A DNA stretch of 64,000 nt. Origin: JACVRW01 sp963808545 (lineage in GTDB: Bacteria > Actinomycetota > Thermoleophilia > Solirubrobacterales > Thermoleophilaceae). Shown here piece after piece: positions 34,367 through 42,725 of the stretch; the stretch's first letter is position 1, and every line of letters starts with the position of its first letter. A program made the position numbers and the translations under genes. The notes beneath the pieces are model-generated. The model was not told where the DNA came from. It saw nothing but the letters and a program-made list of their open reading frames with translations, and ran no database searches. Location: positions 372,001-436,000 of the forward strand of contig CAWEGB010000011.1 of NCBI GenBank assembly GCA_963808545.1, read 5' to 3'.

Positions 34367-35269
34367 CTAAGCGGAGCCCGAAAGGGGGTTGTAAGAAGTA
34401 TCGATGAGCAGTTGGTTGACGCGTTCAGCCTCGTCGTGATGCACCCAGTGCGACGCGTCAGGTAGGCGCTCCACGCGGTCGAGGTTGGACACGTCGTCGC
34501 GGTCGGGCTCGGCGAGGTCCGAGCCGAGGTAGGAATCGCGCTCCCCCCAGATGACCAGTGTCGGCGCCGAGATCGGGCGAAGCTTTGCCGCGGCTTCCTT
34601 CTGGGACTGTCGTACCGAGGCGCGGTAGTAGTTGATCATCCCGGCCGCTGCCCCTGGCTGCGACCACGCCTCGACGTAGCGTTCGATCTCCTCGTCGGTG
34701 TAAGGGGGGCGTGCGTCTTCCAGGAAGTGCCGGAAGAAGTGCCAGTCTCTCGCATGTACGACTTCCTCGGGCAGTCCCGGGACCGCGAAGAAGAAGAAGT
34801 ACCAGGACTTTCGGAGCTGGCTCGGGTGTTTCAGTCCCTGCGAAAGCCGCCGCGGATGGGCCGCGTTGAGGATGACGAGGCGATCGACCACCTCGGGGTG
34901 GTTCATCGCGGTGATCCAGGCAATCGATCCGCCCCAGTCGTGGCCGACCAACAGGGCGGACTCCGCACCGCGTTCTTCGATGAGGCCGCGGATATCGGCG
35001 GCGAGCAGGTCGACCGCGTAGTTCTCGAAGCCCTCTGGCTTCGATGACAGGTTGTAGCCACGCGTGTCGGGGGCGACCACCCGAAAACCGGCCGCTGCGA
35101 GCGGTGCGATCTGGAGCCGCCAGCCGAACCAGAACTCCGGGAAGCCGTGCAGTAGAACGATCAGCGGGCCGTCACCGGCCTCCACGTAATGCAGCTTCAC
35201 TTCGCCGACTTCGGCGTAACCCTCCCGAAGCTCGATCCCGAGGTCAGGGAGCATGCTGGTGGTTGTCAT
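34367..35269 (-). CDS. Epoxide hydrolase (alpha/beta fold)
   Basis: A 300-residue enzyme. Epoxide hydrolase signatures: oxyanion HGFPEFWFGWR, nucleophile LLVGHDWGGSIAW (Asp in G-H-D-W-G-G), lid tyrosines in INYYRASVRQ and in the FFRHFLEDARPPYTDEEIER lid, acid in LVIWGERDSYLGSD, and base in DASHWVHHDEAERVNQLL. It opens epoxides to diols by a covalent ester intermediate. GGAGG stands five bases before ATG 35269. It is directly downstream of an EHN-type epoxide hydrolase (32-base gap), so the two are probably one unit. Confidence 0.92.
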   Translation of the reverse strand: MTTTSMLPDLGIELREGYAEVGEVKLHYVEAGDGPLIVLLHGFPEFWFGWRLQIAPLAAAGFRVVAPDTRGYNLSSKPEGFENYAVDLLAADIRGLIEERGAESALLVGHDWGGSIAWITAMNHPEVVDRLVILNAAHPRRLSQGLKHPSQLRKSWYFFFFAVPGLPEEVVHARDWHFFRHFLEDARPPYTDEEIERYVEAWSQPGAAAGMINYYRASVRQSQKEAAAKLRPISAPTLVIWGERDSYLGSDLAEPDRDDVSNLDRVERLPDASHWVHHDEAERVNQLLIDTSYNPLSGSA

Positions 35270-35301
35270 GAGGACCTCCGTAAGTAAGGGGACTTGGGCA
35301 C

Positions 35302-36531
35302 TCAGCGAACCGACGCGAACGCGGCGCGTAGTTCCTCGGAGAAGAGCTCCGGCTCCTCCCAGGCGGCGAAGTGGCCGCCCCTGTCGGCCTCGTTGAAGTA
35401 GTTGAGGTCGGGATAGGCCTCCTCGGCCCAGCTGCGCGGGGTCCGCCAGATCTCGCCCGGGAACGTCGTGAAGCCGACCGGAATCGGCGGCGGCCGTAGA
35501 GGCTCGCGGCCCGCGGCCGGCGCGTCAGGCCCGTAGGCCTCCCAGTACGACCGGGCCGCGGAGGCGCCGGTGCCGGTCAGCCAGTACGTCGTGATGTTGT
35601 CGAGGACGTTGTCCCGGGTGAGGTTGCCCGAGGGCTGTTGGTCAACGAAGGCGCGGGCGATCTTGTAATAGGCGTCGGTGTCGTGGTCGAGCATCCAGGC
35701 GGCCAGGGCGACAGGGGAGTCGACCAGGGCGTAGCCGATCGTCTGCGGCCGGGTGGCCATCTCGACGAAGTAGCCATTTCCAGACTGCTGGAAGGCGGCG
35801 ATCTGCGCGGCTGCGGCGCGTTCCTCGTCGGTGTCCGTCGGCATGGTGCCGCTCAGCGCCGGCACGAGCAGGTTCGTGTGGATGCCGATCAGCCCTTCGG
35901 GTGCCTGGCGGCCCATCGCGTCGGAGACCCCGGCGCCCACGTCGCCGCCCTGGGCGACGTAGCGGCTGTAGCCGAGGCGATCCATCAGCTCGGCCCACGC
36001 CCGTGCTGTGCGGTCCAGGTCCCAGCCGACCTCGACCGGTTCGCCCGAGAAGCCGTACCCGGGCAGGGACGGCAGCACGAGGTGGAAGGCATCCTCGACG
36101 CTGCCGCTATGCGCGGTCGGGTCCGTCAGCGGGCCGACGGAGTCAATCATCTCCATGACAGAGCCCGGCCAGCCGTGCGTCATGATCAGCGGCAGCGCGT
36201 TCTCGTGCGGCGAGCGCACGTGGATGAAGTGGATGTCCACGCCGTCGATCTCCGTCGTGAACTGCGGGAGTGCGTTCAGCCTCGCTTCGACCCGCCCCAA
36301 GTCGTAGTCGGTCACCCAATAGGTGGCGAGCTCCTGAATCGTCGCCAGCTGCACACCCTGAGACCGATCTTCGACGAGCTCTTTGGAGGGCAAGCGCGTC
36401 GCCTCTACGCGGCGTCGCAGCTCAGCGAGCTCCTCTTCGGGAATCTCGAGATGAAAAGGACGTACGTCGGTGCCGGTCTGGGTGCCAGTTCCCACGACAA
36501 CCTCCGCTTCGGGAGTGAACGAAGAGCTCAA
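35302..36531 (-). CDS. EHN-domain epoxide hydrolase (microsomal/juvenile-hormone type)
   Basis: A 409-residue enzyme. The N-terminal EHN domain (RPFHLEIPEEELAELRRRVE, then QLATIQELATYWVTDYDLGR and HFIHVRSPHENALPLIMTHG) is specific to this branch. The catalytic core has HGWPGSVMEM, nucleophile YVAQGGDVGAGVSDAMG (Asp in G-G-D-V-G), PTDT lid and the late HFAAWEEPELFSEELR that carries the base. No membrane anchor is seen, unlike the mammalian enzyme. Together with the neighbour it gives two unrelated-sequence epoxide hydrolases in tandem. ATG 36531 has no strong upstream site. Confidence 0.9.
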   Translation of the reverse strand: MSSSFTPEAEVVVGTGTQTGTDVRPFHLEIPEEELAELRRRVEATRLPSKELVEDRSQGVQLATIQELATYWVTDYDLGRVEARLNALPQFTTEIDGVDIHFIHVRSPHENALPLIMTHGWPGSVMEMIDSVGPLTDPTAHSGSVEDAFHLVLPSLPGYGFSGEPVEVGWDLDRTARAWAELMDRLGYSRYVAQGGDVGAGVSDAMGRQAPEGLIGIHTNLLVPALSGTMPTDTDEERAAAAQIAAFQQSGNGYFVEMATRPQTIGYALVDSPVALAAWMLDHDTDAYYKIARAFVDQQPSGNLTRDNVLDNITTYWLTGTGASAARSYWEAYGPDAPAAGREPLRPPPIPVGFTTFPGEIWRTPRSWAEEAYPDLNYFNEADRGGHFAAWEEPELFSEELRAAFASVR

Positions 36532-36588
36532 GAACTCTGTCGGACGCCTCCCCGCGAGCCAGACGCTACTCCTCGGAGGCGTGACGTG

Positions 36589-37090
36589 ACGTTACCCTCG
36601 CCGGTGACGCGCTGGGCCTGGAGGTGATCGAGCGCATCGACGCCGAGCGCAGGCTGCTGGCGGAGGCGATCGCGGACGCCGAGGCGCGGCTGACCGAGTG
36701 GACGGCCACCCCGACCGCCGACGCCGCGCTCGACTTCTACAACCGGATCGTCGACGTCGTCGCGGGCCGCGTCGCGCAGGCCGACGGGATCGCCGAGATC
36801 AACGCCGTCCTGCACGACAGCCTGCTGGGCGTGTCGCTCGGCTTCGACGGCCGGACGCTGACCGCCGACATCCAGGTCAGGCCGAGCGGTTGGACGACTA
36901 CGACGTGGCCGTGGCCGAACTGTTCGGCACGTTTCCCACCAGGCACCGTTCCCGGAGGAATTCCCCGACGAGCCAACAATTTGCAGACCACGAATCTACC
37001 TCCAAGGTATCGACAACGCCGAGATCATCGACGCCGTCCACTCCCGCCGAGCACCGATGATCCCAGTCAGCGCATCGCTCCGGGTCTGAC
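36589..37090 (+). pseudogene. C-terminal relic of a large serine recombinase
   Basis: Three frames read one end. Frame 1: LGLEVIERIDAERRLLAEAI, ADAEARLTEWTATPTADAAL, DFYNRIVDVVAGRVAQADGI and GVSLGFDGRTLTADIQ, the coiled tail that follows the zinc ribbon of phage/ICE-type serine integrases. Frame 2: RLDDYDVAVAELFGTFPT. Frame 3: RPRIYLQGIDNAEIIDAVHS to TGA 37090. The catalytic and zinc-binding domains are absent. No attachment sites are evident nearby. This relic suggests that a mobile element once entered here. Confidence 0.5.
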
Positions 37091-37180
37091 GCCCATCGCC
37101 AGCAAGGCGCTCGTCGCGCAAAGCAGCAGTCGTTTCTCGTTGCCGGGACCCGGAAGGATGCGTTGGAGGAAGGGGCTCAA

Positions 37181-38104
37181 GTGACGGATCTTTCTACGTC
37201 GGTCGTTGTGGGGCTTGCCTGTGCCGTGTTGTCGGCGTTCGGCACCAACCTGGCCTTCCTGTACAAGCACCGCGGCGCCGTCGCCGCGCCCGACGTGGAC
37301 ATGCGCCACCCGTTGCGCAGCGCAGCCGACCTGTTCCGCTCGAGGTGGTGGACGGTCGGGTGGCTCGTGGCGGTCGCGGCCTTCTTGGCGCATGTCGGGG
37401 CGCTCGCCCTTTTGCCGCTTTCGACGGCTCAGGCGGTCCTGTCGGGAGGGTTCGTGCTGCTTGCCGTGCTCGCGGAGCGCTTCTTCGGCTTCCAGCTTGG
37501 CCGCCGCCAGTGGATCGGGATCATCCTGGTGGCCGTGTCGCTCGCGCTCCTGGGCGTAACGGGCAAGGAGTCCGGCGGCGACACCTCCGACTACTCCCTT
37601 ACGGCGCTGATCCTCTTCGAGGGTGTCGGCATCGCTCTGGGACTACTCTTCATCTTCTCGCACCGCATCGAGCGGGTGAGGGCGCAGCACGGCGTCCTGC
37701 TGGGCGCGGCGGCGGGCCTCGGCTTCGGAATCTCGGATGTGGCGATCAAGGCGTTGAGCGACGATCTCGAGAGGGGCATCGTCGGTCTCCTCAGCCCCTG
37801 GAGTGCTCTCATCGTGATCGCGGCCGTGGGCTCCTTCTTTGCTTCCGCGCGGAGCCTGCAGGTGGGCGACGGCGTGGCCGTGATTGCGGTCACCTCCGTC
37901 GCTGCGAACATGTCGACGATCGTTGCGGGGATGGTCGTCTTTGGCGATCCGCTGGGTGACGACTTCCTCGTCGTCGCCGTCCGCCTCACCGCGTTCCTGC
38001 TCGTGCTCCTGGCCGCGGCGTTGATGCCTGCCCCGGTCCGTGCCGGAGAGGTGTTGAAGGAGCCGCGCGCTGAGCAGCTCGGGACCTCTCCCACCGCCGC
38101 GTGA
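37181..38104 (+). CDS. DMT/EamA-type membrane permease
   Basis: A 307-residue integral membrane protein with about nine or ten helices, beginning STSVVVGLACAVLSAFGTNL. A DMT-like pattern is visible: paired helices such as ALLPLSTAQAVLSGGFVLLA and LGRRQWIGIILVAVSLALLG, repeated in the second half with VGDGVAVIAVTSVAANMSTI and VAGMVVFGDPLG. GGAGGAAGGGG precedes GTG 37181, which fits better than the frame start at 37163. It probably exports small metabolites or drugs, but the substrate is unknown. It stands just after the serine recombinase relic and a degenerate palindrome near 37112. Confidence 0.8.
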   Translation: MTDLSTSVVVGLACAVLSAFGTNLAFLYKHRGAVAAPDVDMRHPLRSAADLFRSRWWTVGWLVAVAAFLAHVGALALLPLSTAQAVLSGGFVLLAVLAERFFGFQLGRRQWIGIILVAVSLALLGVTGKESGGDTSDYSLTALILFEGVGIALGLLFIFSHRIERVRAQHGVLLGAAAGLGFGISDVAIKALSDDLERGIVGLLSPWSALIVIAAVGSFFASARSLQVGDGVAVIAVTSVAANMSTIVAGMVVFGDPLGDDFLVVAVRLTAFLLVLLAAALMPAPVRAGEVLKEPRAEQLGTSPTAA

Positions 38105-38116
38105 GGGCTCGGCGTG

Positions 38117-38977
38117 CTAGACGGCCGCGCTGCCGCCGGCGATCCGGCTGCGGACCAGGTCGGCGATCTCGGCAGCATGCCCCGGCGCGATCCCACTGAT
38201 GATGCCCTTGCCGCCGGTGGTCGACACCGCGAGGCGTGCTCCGAACCACTTCCCCCTTACGCCCACCGAGGACACCTGCTCGTACGGGAAGGCAAGCGTC
38301 TCTCGCACCGCTATGAAGAGCAGCCGCCGGTCGGTGGCCACGAGGACGCCATCGTGACCCGCGCTGATCCCCGGCGCCATGTCAATCACGTCCTCATCGT
38401 CGTGGACGAGTTCGCCGAGCCTGTGGATCAGAGCGCGGGTCTCCTCGACCGCTCGGCGGTCAGCCCACGCCCCTCCTAGGTCCCGATCCGCCCGCTCAGC
38501 GTCATCTCGAGCCGCCGCCCGGATCGCCTCGACGTTGCGTGCGGCGGACTCGATCTCCTCGGCCAGCCGCCTCATCTTCCGCTCATCCCGGCGGGGAAAC
38601 GTGACCTCGCGGCACCATGTCGGACCCTCGATCTTGAGAGTCAGCTCGTGACGGTGGAAGCGACCCGCACCCGGCCTGTCCTCGATCCGCGCGCTGACCG
38701 CCGGCGTCAGCTCGTGGTTCCCGTCGGCCGTGCTCACCCGGTCGGCGTAGAGGATTACCTCGTGGCCGTAGGAGGCCAGCGGCCTCGCGGTCCTGGCCGC
38801 CCGCAGTTGACGCTGAGCAAGCTCGATAGCCCGATTGTGCGCCTTCTCGGCCTGCCTGAGCGCCCGCTGGGCGGCGGCGATCTCGTCGTGCTCCTCGCGC
38901 AGCAGGTCCCGCAGCGGCCGGGCGGCGACCTCGATGGCCTCACGCTTGCTCTCCGAAGCGGCCATGGGCTTCGACAC
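38117..38977 (-). CDS. Hypothetical protein with C-terminal PH-like domain
   Basis: A 286-residue soluble protein. Residues about 1-65 are a charged helix; a short beta region with SYGHEVILYADRV and RHELTLKIEGPTW follows; residues 130-175 form a coiled coil (KMRRLAEEIESAARNVEAIR). The last 90 residues contain HDGVLVATDRRLLFIAVRET, AFPYEQVSSVGVRGKWFGAR and IAPGHAAEIADLV, the order of the bacterial PH domain (bPH/YokE-like), which typically binds membranes or partners. GTG 38977 or ATG 38965 may be the start. It is convergent with the EamA permease 12 bases away. Confidence 0.65.
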   Translation of the reverse strand: MSKPMAASESKREAIEVAARPLRDLLREEHDEIAAAQRALRQAEKAHNRAIELAQRQLRAARTARPLASYGHEVILYADRVSTADGNHELTPAVSARIEDRPGAGRFHRHELTLKIEGPTWCREVTFPRRDERKMRRLAEEIESAARNVEAIRAAARDDAERADRDLGGAWADRRAVEETRALIHRLGELVHDDEDVIDMAPGISAGHDGVLVATDRRLLFIAVRETLAFPYEQVSSVGVRGKWFGARLAVSTTGGKGIISGIAPGHAAEIADLVRSRIAGGSAAV

Positions 38978-39161
38978 TAGATCACCCTCGCGGTCGGGAC
39001 AAGCGTCCCTCGTCGTGAGAGATGAAACGGTGACTCGCGAGCCGTTGGTGCGGCAGCAGCGCCGTTCCCCTTGGTATGTGGCCGGCGTCTCCGCCGGCCG
39101 TCCGAAGAGACCAGTTCCCTGCCGTTGCAGGCATTGCTGCCTGTCTCACCGCTTAGGGTGA

Positions 39162-39235
39162 TGCCCCGGGCAGGACTCGAACCTGCGACCCGCGGCTTAG
39201 AAGGCCGCTGCTCTATCCAGCTGAGCTACCGGGGC
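39162..39235 (-). tRNA. tRNA-Arg (anticodon TCT)
   Basis: On the minus strand the acceptor GCCCCGG pairs with CCGGGGC, followed by the discriminator A. The D-arm contains AGCTCAGCTGGATAGAGC, the anticodon loop is CTTCTAA with anticodon TCT, and the T-arm is GCAGGTTCGAGTCCTGC. The 74 positions fold into a standard cloverleaf. CCA is not encoded. Confidence 0.95.
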
Positions 39236-39295
39236 GTGTACCGGCGCAAAGCCTAGGCCCGGGTGCGGTCTTTGACGAGCGGACCGCCGGAGGAG

Positions 39296-39769
39296 CTACC
39301 GGCCGCCGCTCCTGCCTCCGCCGATCGAAGAGCCCGAAAAGAAGAAGAACCAGATCTCGAAGATCACGGCGGCAGCGATGACGCTCACCACGACGATGCG
39401 CTCGGCTCCGTTGATCCTCGCCCCGGTGGTGTGGTGCTCGGGACGCTCGCCGCGCATGCTGCGCAGCCAGGGCGCGTGGGTGCGGACCGTGGGCCGGGTT
39501 CCGGTGGCGTCCTGGTAGGCGCTCATCGTCATCTTCAGCAGCTGGTAGAGGCCCCAGCTGAATGCGATCAGGCAGATGATCACGGCGGCGAAGGCGCCCA
39601 TCGAGGGCTGGCTCTCCTCTCCCTGGATCTTCGACCCGATCCACAACGCGAGCAGCGGGCTACCGGTCCAGATGTTGAGCGCGAGGAAGGCCATGGCCGC
39701 GGCGAGCAGCACGGGCTTGACCCGCCCTCCCGGACGAGCCCCCGATCCGGACTCGACCGCATCAGCCAC
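39296..39769 (-). CDS. Three-helix membrane protein of unknown function
   Basis: A 157-residue protein. Helices: VKPVLLAAAMAFLALNIWTG, AFAAVIICLIAFSWGLYQLL and RIVVVSVIAAAVIFEIWFFF. The C-terminus is a Gly/Ser/Arg tail (SGSSIGGGRSGGR). The loop between helices 2 and 3 is basic (QDATGTRPTVRTHAPWL). It begins at GTG 39769, directly after the stop of the HhH-GPD gene with no spacing, so the two are translationally adjacent. I do not recognise the family; the order next to a DNA-repair gene is from one operon. Confidence 0.6.
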   Translation of the reverse strand: MADAVESGSGARPGGRVKPVLLAAAMAFLALNIWTGSPLLALWIGSKIQGEESQPSMGAFAAVIICLIAFSWGLYQLLKMTMSAYQDATGTRPTVRTHAPWLRSMRGERPEHHTTGARINGAERIVVVSVIAAAVIFEIWFFFFSGSSIGGGRSGGR

Positions 39770-40345
39770 TCAGGTCTCCACGTGCTCGCCGGCGGATGCG
39801 GGCGCCGCGGGCTTCGCCCATTCCGCCTTATGGATGCTCTTGGCCTCCTGGTAATCGACCAGCGCCTGGGGTGAGTCGACGTCGCCGAGCGTCGGGTGCC
39901 AGGGCACGAGCTCGGCGGCCGCCTCGACCCCGAAGTGCTTGAACAGCACGGAGCCGATGGCCTTGACCTTCATCTCCCCGAAGCCGGGCAGCGCCAGGAG
40001 GTTGGCTCGCAGCTCGTCCGAGTCGCGAGCGTCGGTCCAGACGCGCGCCGCGTCGCCTCCGTAACGGTCGCGTACGTGGACGGCCAGCTGCTGGACGCGC
40101 TTGGCCATCGAGCGCGGATAGCGGTGGATGACGGGGCGCTCGAAGAACACCGGCTCGAGGTCGGTGGTGGCGAGCGTCTCGGCGTCGATCGAGCCGAGCC
40201 GCTCCTTCAGTGCCAGGGGGCCCTCGAACGCCTTCATCACCGTGACCCGCTGGTCGAGCTCGAAGCCCACCAGCAGCGCCATCGGATCGGACGCTATGAG
40301 CGCGTTGGCCTCGTCTGACTCCGTGAAGTAGAGCCGGTCGGGCAT
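39770..40345 (-). CDS. HhH-GPD base-excision DNA glycosylase-like protein
   Basis: A 191-residue protein. It has LVGFELDQRVTVMKAFEGPL near the N-terminus and the HhH region ELRANLLALPGFGEMKVKAI, with the hairpin LPGFGEMKVKA followed by the helix that would carry the catalytic Asp. The motif is that of the HhH-GPD superfamily of base-excision glycosylases (the L-P-G-x-G hairpin), although the cluster-binding Cys residues of the Nth type are absent. The last 40 residues are a Pro/Ala tail after VPWHPTLGDVDSP. ATG 40345 begins the frame. It is upstream of the three-helix membrane gene. Confidence 0.82.
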   Translation of the reverse strand: MPDRLYFTESDEANALIASDPMALLVGFELDQRVTVMKAFEGPLALKERLGSIDAETLATTDLEPVFFERPVIHRYPRSMAKRVQQLAVHVRDRYGGDAARVWTDARDSDELRANLLALPGFGEMKVKAIGSVLFKHFGVEAAAELVPWHPTLGDVDSPQALVDYQEAKSIHKAEWAKPAAPASAGEHVET

Positions 40346-40372
40346 GGGCCGATCGTACCGGCCCCGGCTCTA

Positions 40373-40446
40373 TCGGGGTGCCCGGATTTGAACCGGGAAC
40401 CTCCGCCACCCAAAGGCGGCGCGCTACCAGGTTGCGCCACACCCCG
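40373..40446 (-). tRNA. tRNA-Pro (anticodon TGG)
   Basis: On the minus strand the acceptor CGGGGTG pairs with CACCCCG followed by discriminator A. The anticodon stem CCGCC/GGCGG encloses the loop TTTGGGT, giving anticodon TGG. The T-arm is CCCGGTTCAAATCCGGG. 74 positions, standard cloverleaf; CCA is not encoded. Confidence 0.95.
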
Positions 40447-40506
40447 TGAGCGTGAGTCTAGGCCGGTGGTCCGTCGACCCGCGTGGAGTAGGGTGGCGCG
40501 CTGCCC

Positions 40507-41778
40507 ATGGCCGCCATCGAACCGCTTCGCACGCTTCGCTACGAGCCCGGCACGGCGGGGCCGCTGGAGGACCTGATCGCCCCTCCCTACGACGTGATCG
40601 ACGCCGAGCTGCGGGAGGATCTGGTGGCTCGCAGCCCCCACAACGTGGTCGAGATCGACCTGCCCGAGCCGGGCCAAGACGGGGGCGATCGCTACGAGGG
40701 TGCGGCGAGCACGCTGACCGACTGGCTCGAGAGCGGGGTCCTCGTGCGCGAGGACGAGCCGGCGGTCTGGGTTCTGCGCCAGGACTACGCGGCTCCGGAC
40801 GGGAGTGAACGCACGCGCACGGGGTTCTTCGCGCGCGTGCGCGTGGAGGATTACGGAGCCGGCCGCATCCGCCCCCACGAGCGCACGCACCCCGGACCGA
40901 AGGAGGACCGCCTGCGCCTGACGCGAGCCACCCGCGCGAACCTGTCTCCGATCTTCAGCCTCTTTCCCGACCCGGACGGCTCGGCTCAGGAGCTTCTCGA
41001 ACAGGTCCAGGAGTCAGCCCCCACCACCGCGGCCGCCGATCACGAGGGAACCCGCAACACCCTCTGGCGGGTGGCCGAGCCGGAGCGAATCTCCGCTCTG
41101 CAGGCGGCCCTGAGCGAGTCCGAGCTGCTGATCGCCGACGGCCACCATCGCTACGAGACCGCGCGGGTGTACGCCGACGAGGTCGGCGGAGAGGGCGACC
41201 ACCGCTACGTCCTGATGCTGCTCGTGTCGCTCTCCGACCCCGGGCTGCTGGTGTTCCCCACACACCGGCTGCTGACCGGGCTGGCCGACGATCGCGTGAA
41301 GCAGGAGGCCATCAGGGACGCGCTGATGCGCGACTTCGAGGTCGAGACGCTCGTGGATAGCGCGGAGCTCGAGCCGAGCGGCGACGGACGGGTGGCCTTC
41401 GGCTACATGGACAGCTTCCACAAGCAGCCCTACCGGACCACGCTGAAGGACCAGGCGATCGCCGACAGGGCTCTGGAGGGAAGGTCCGAGCCCTACCGGC
41501 GCCTCGACACCGCGGTGCTCGAAGCGCTCATCCTGCGCGGAGCGCTCGGCATGTCCGAGGACGACATCTCACACCTGCGTGGCCTCGACTACTCGAAGAA
41601 TCTGGACGACGCCATCGAGCGAGTCGAGTCGGGCGCCGCCGACGCCGCGTTCTTCCTGCGCGCGACGCCGGTGGAGCAGGTTCGCGAGGTGGCCGAGACG
41701 GGCGAGTCGATGCCACCGAAGTCCACCTACTTCTACCCGAAGGTGCCCACCGGGCTGGTGTTCAACCCGCTGGCGTAA
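40507..41778 (+). CDS. DUF1015 family protein (SerK-like)
   Basis: A 423-residue soluble protein. DUF1015 blocks are in order: IAPPYDVIDAELREDLVARS, GFFARVRVEDYGAGRIRPHE then RTHPGPKEDRLRLTRAT, LSPIFSLFPDPDG, ELLIADGHHRYETARVYADE, VFPTHRLLTG and the C-terminal half with LRGLDYSKNL. The A-D-G-H-H-R-Y-E-T-A motif is the most conserved and, in the archaeal homologue SerK, belongs to the free-serine kinase site; enzymatic role in bacteria is uncertain. ATG 40507 begins close to the tRNA-Pro gene and is transcribed away from it. Confidence 0.9.
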   Translation: MAAIEPLRTLRYEPGTAGPLEDLIAPPYDVIDAELREDLVARSPHNVVEIDLPEPGQDGGDRYEGAASTLTDWLESGVLVREDEPAVWVLRQDYAAPDGSERTRTGFFARVRVEDYGAGRIRPHERTHPGPKEDRLRLTRATRANLSPIFSLFPDPDGSAQELLEQVQESAPTTAAADHEGTRNTLWRVAEPERISALQAALSESELLIADGHHRYETARVYADEVGGEGDHRYVLMLLVSLSDPGLLVFPTHRLLTGLADDRVKQEAIRDALMRDFEVETLVDSAELEPSGDGRVAFGYMDSFHKQPYRTTLKDQAIADRALEGRSEPYRRLDTAVLEALILRGALGMSEDDISHLRGLDYSKNLDDAIERVESGAADAAFFLRATPVEQVREVAETGESMPPKSTYFYPKVPTGLVFNPLA

Positions 41779-41787
41779 GCGTCGCAG

Positions 41788-41806
41788 CCGCCGGCTCAGC
41801 CGGCGG
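41788..41806. terminator. Hairpin between convergent genes, possible terminator
   Basis: CCGCCGGCT, one base, then AGCCGGCGG: nine paired bases with a 1-base nominal loop (in practice a 5-base one), ten bases after the DUF1015 stop. No T-run follows on either strand, so it would be an atypical terminator. Confidence 0.35.
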
Positions 41807-41987
41807 GAACCTTCTCCGGAGCGTGCTCCGGCCGCGGCGCGCGCTCGGGGCGCGGACCGGGCTCAGGCCCGCGCGCGGGCTCCTCCGGGGCACGTTCGGG
41901 CAGCGGCCTGGGCAGGGGGGCCTCGAGAGGCTCAACGATGATGGTCCGCGAGGGCCCGTCGAGACCCGCGCGCAGTGGGCTCGCCAT
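41796..41987 (-). CDS. Small proline-rich hypothetical protein
   Basis: A 63-residue frame opening MASPLRAGLDGPSRTIIVEP, followed by a Pro/Glu/Arg-rich tail (LPRPLPERAPEEPARGPEPG). The N-terminal part contains a plausible strand (RTIIVEPLE), so a short gene is possible, but composition in GC-rich DNA favours such reading frames by chance. ATG 41987 has no ribosome site that I can see. It is convergent with DUF1015 and divergent from the next gene. Confidence 0.4.
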   Translation of the reverse strand: MASPLRAGLDGPSRTIIVEPLEAPLPRPLPERAPEEPARGPEPGPRPERAPRPEHAPEKVPAG

Positions 41988-42052
41988 GCCCGAAATGATA
42001 GGCGTCCGGCGCAGCGGCGACACTCGGCCCTTCCGGGAGCCTGGACCGACCG

Positions 42053-42571
42053 ATGCGCGAGTTCGCCATTCGCCTTACCTCCATCGACGAGCTGTTCTGG
42101 CAGTTCGATGCCGCCCCTGTGGCCGAGCGCCAGGTGACGAGCGACGTTCGCTTCGCGATGCTCGACGAGTGGGAGCGGGTCAGGGACAACGACCCGGATG
42201 CGCTGGTGGTATACGCGCCCGCCGCCGATCGTGCCCGCACCGACGAGGGCGCCGTGGCCGCGGCGATTCGCGGAAGCCTTCGTTCTGCATCCGGGCCCCT
42301 ACGGCGCGTAGATCCCCTCTCGCGCCAGCAGAAGGTGGCCGGCGCCATCGGCATCGTGTTCCTGATCGCCTCGATCATCGTGTCCACGGCGATCGACCGC
42401 GCCAGCAGCGACCTCATCGCCGAGAGCCTCTCGCAGGCCGTGCTCGTGGTGGGCTGGGTGGCGCTGTGGGGCCCGGCGGCCCGCGTCATCGTCGAGGTGG
42501 TGCCGCACGTGTTCAACAAGCGCCGCTACGCGGAGTTCGCCGACATAGCCGTTCGCTTCGTCTGGGTCTAG
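42053..42571 (+). CDS. Two-helix membrane protein of unknown function
   Basis: A 172-residue protein. The soluble N-terminus (REFAIRLTSIDELFWQFDAA, later VRDNDPDALVVYAPAADRAR) is followed by two helices, VAGAIGIVFLIASIIVSTAI and LVVGWVALWGPAARVIVEVV, and the short tail RYAEFADIAVRFVWV. The N-terminal segment resembles an accessory domain found in actinobacterial membrane proteins of unknown role. ATG 42053 starts the frame. Its neighbours offer no pathway context. The next gene is separated by a 154-base leader that contains a perfect palindrome. Confidence 0.65.
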   Translation: MREFAIRLTSIDELFWQFDAAPVAERQVTSDVRFAMLDEWERVRDNDPDALVVYAPAADRARTDEGAVAAAIRGSLRSASGPLRRVDPLSRQQKVAGAIGIVFLIASIIVSTAIDRASSDLIAESLSQAVLVVGWVALWGPAARVIVEVVPHVFNKRRYAEFADIAVRFVWV

Positions 42572-42649
42572 CAGCGCCGCGCTCCTGTCCGATTTCAGTA
42601 CCACGCCGTCTTGCGGTTTCGCGGAGAACGGGATAAAGGTGGTTACCAG

Positions 42650-42667
42650 CCCCCTTGGCCAAGGGGG
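42650..42667. repeat. 18-bp perfect palindrome in the PKD-gene leader
   Basis: CCCCCTTGGCCAAGGGGG, with nine-base arms, in the 154-base leader between 42572 and 42725. In RNA it would form a stable stem-loop 58 bases before the ATG of the PKD protein. It may be an operator, a leader terminator or part of a structured leader. I looked for known riboswitch cores and found none. Confidence 0.45.
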
Positions 42668-42725
42668 TGGCTTGTCAAGACTCGAGAACTCAGGCCCTCC
42701 GACACCGGCGGGCGTAGGAGGAGCT

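Noticed and set aside
39162..40446. tRNA genes as attachment sites for the nearby recombinase relic
   Set aside because: No duplicated tRNA 3' ends are visible around, and serine integrases normally do not use tRNA genes.
42572..42725. Possible c-di-GMP or c-di-AMP riboswitch in the leader of the PKD gene
   Set aside because: The required conserved cores of those riboswitches are absent; only the palindrome is solid.
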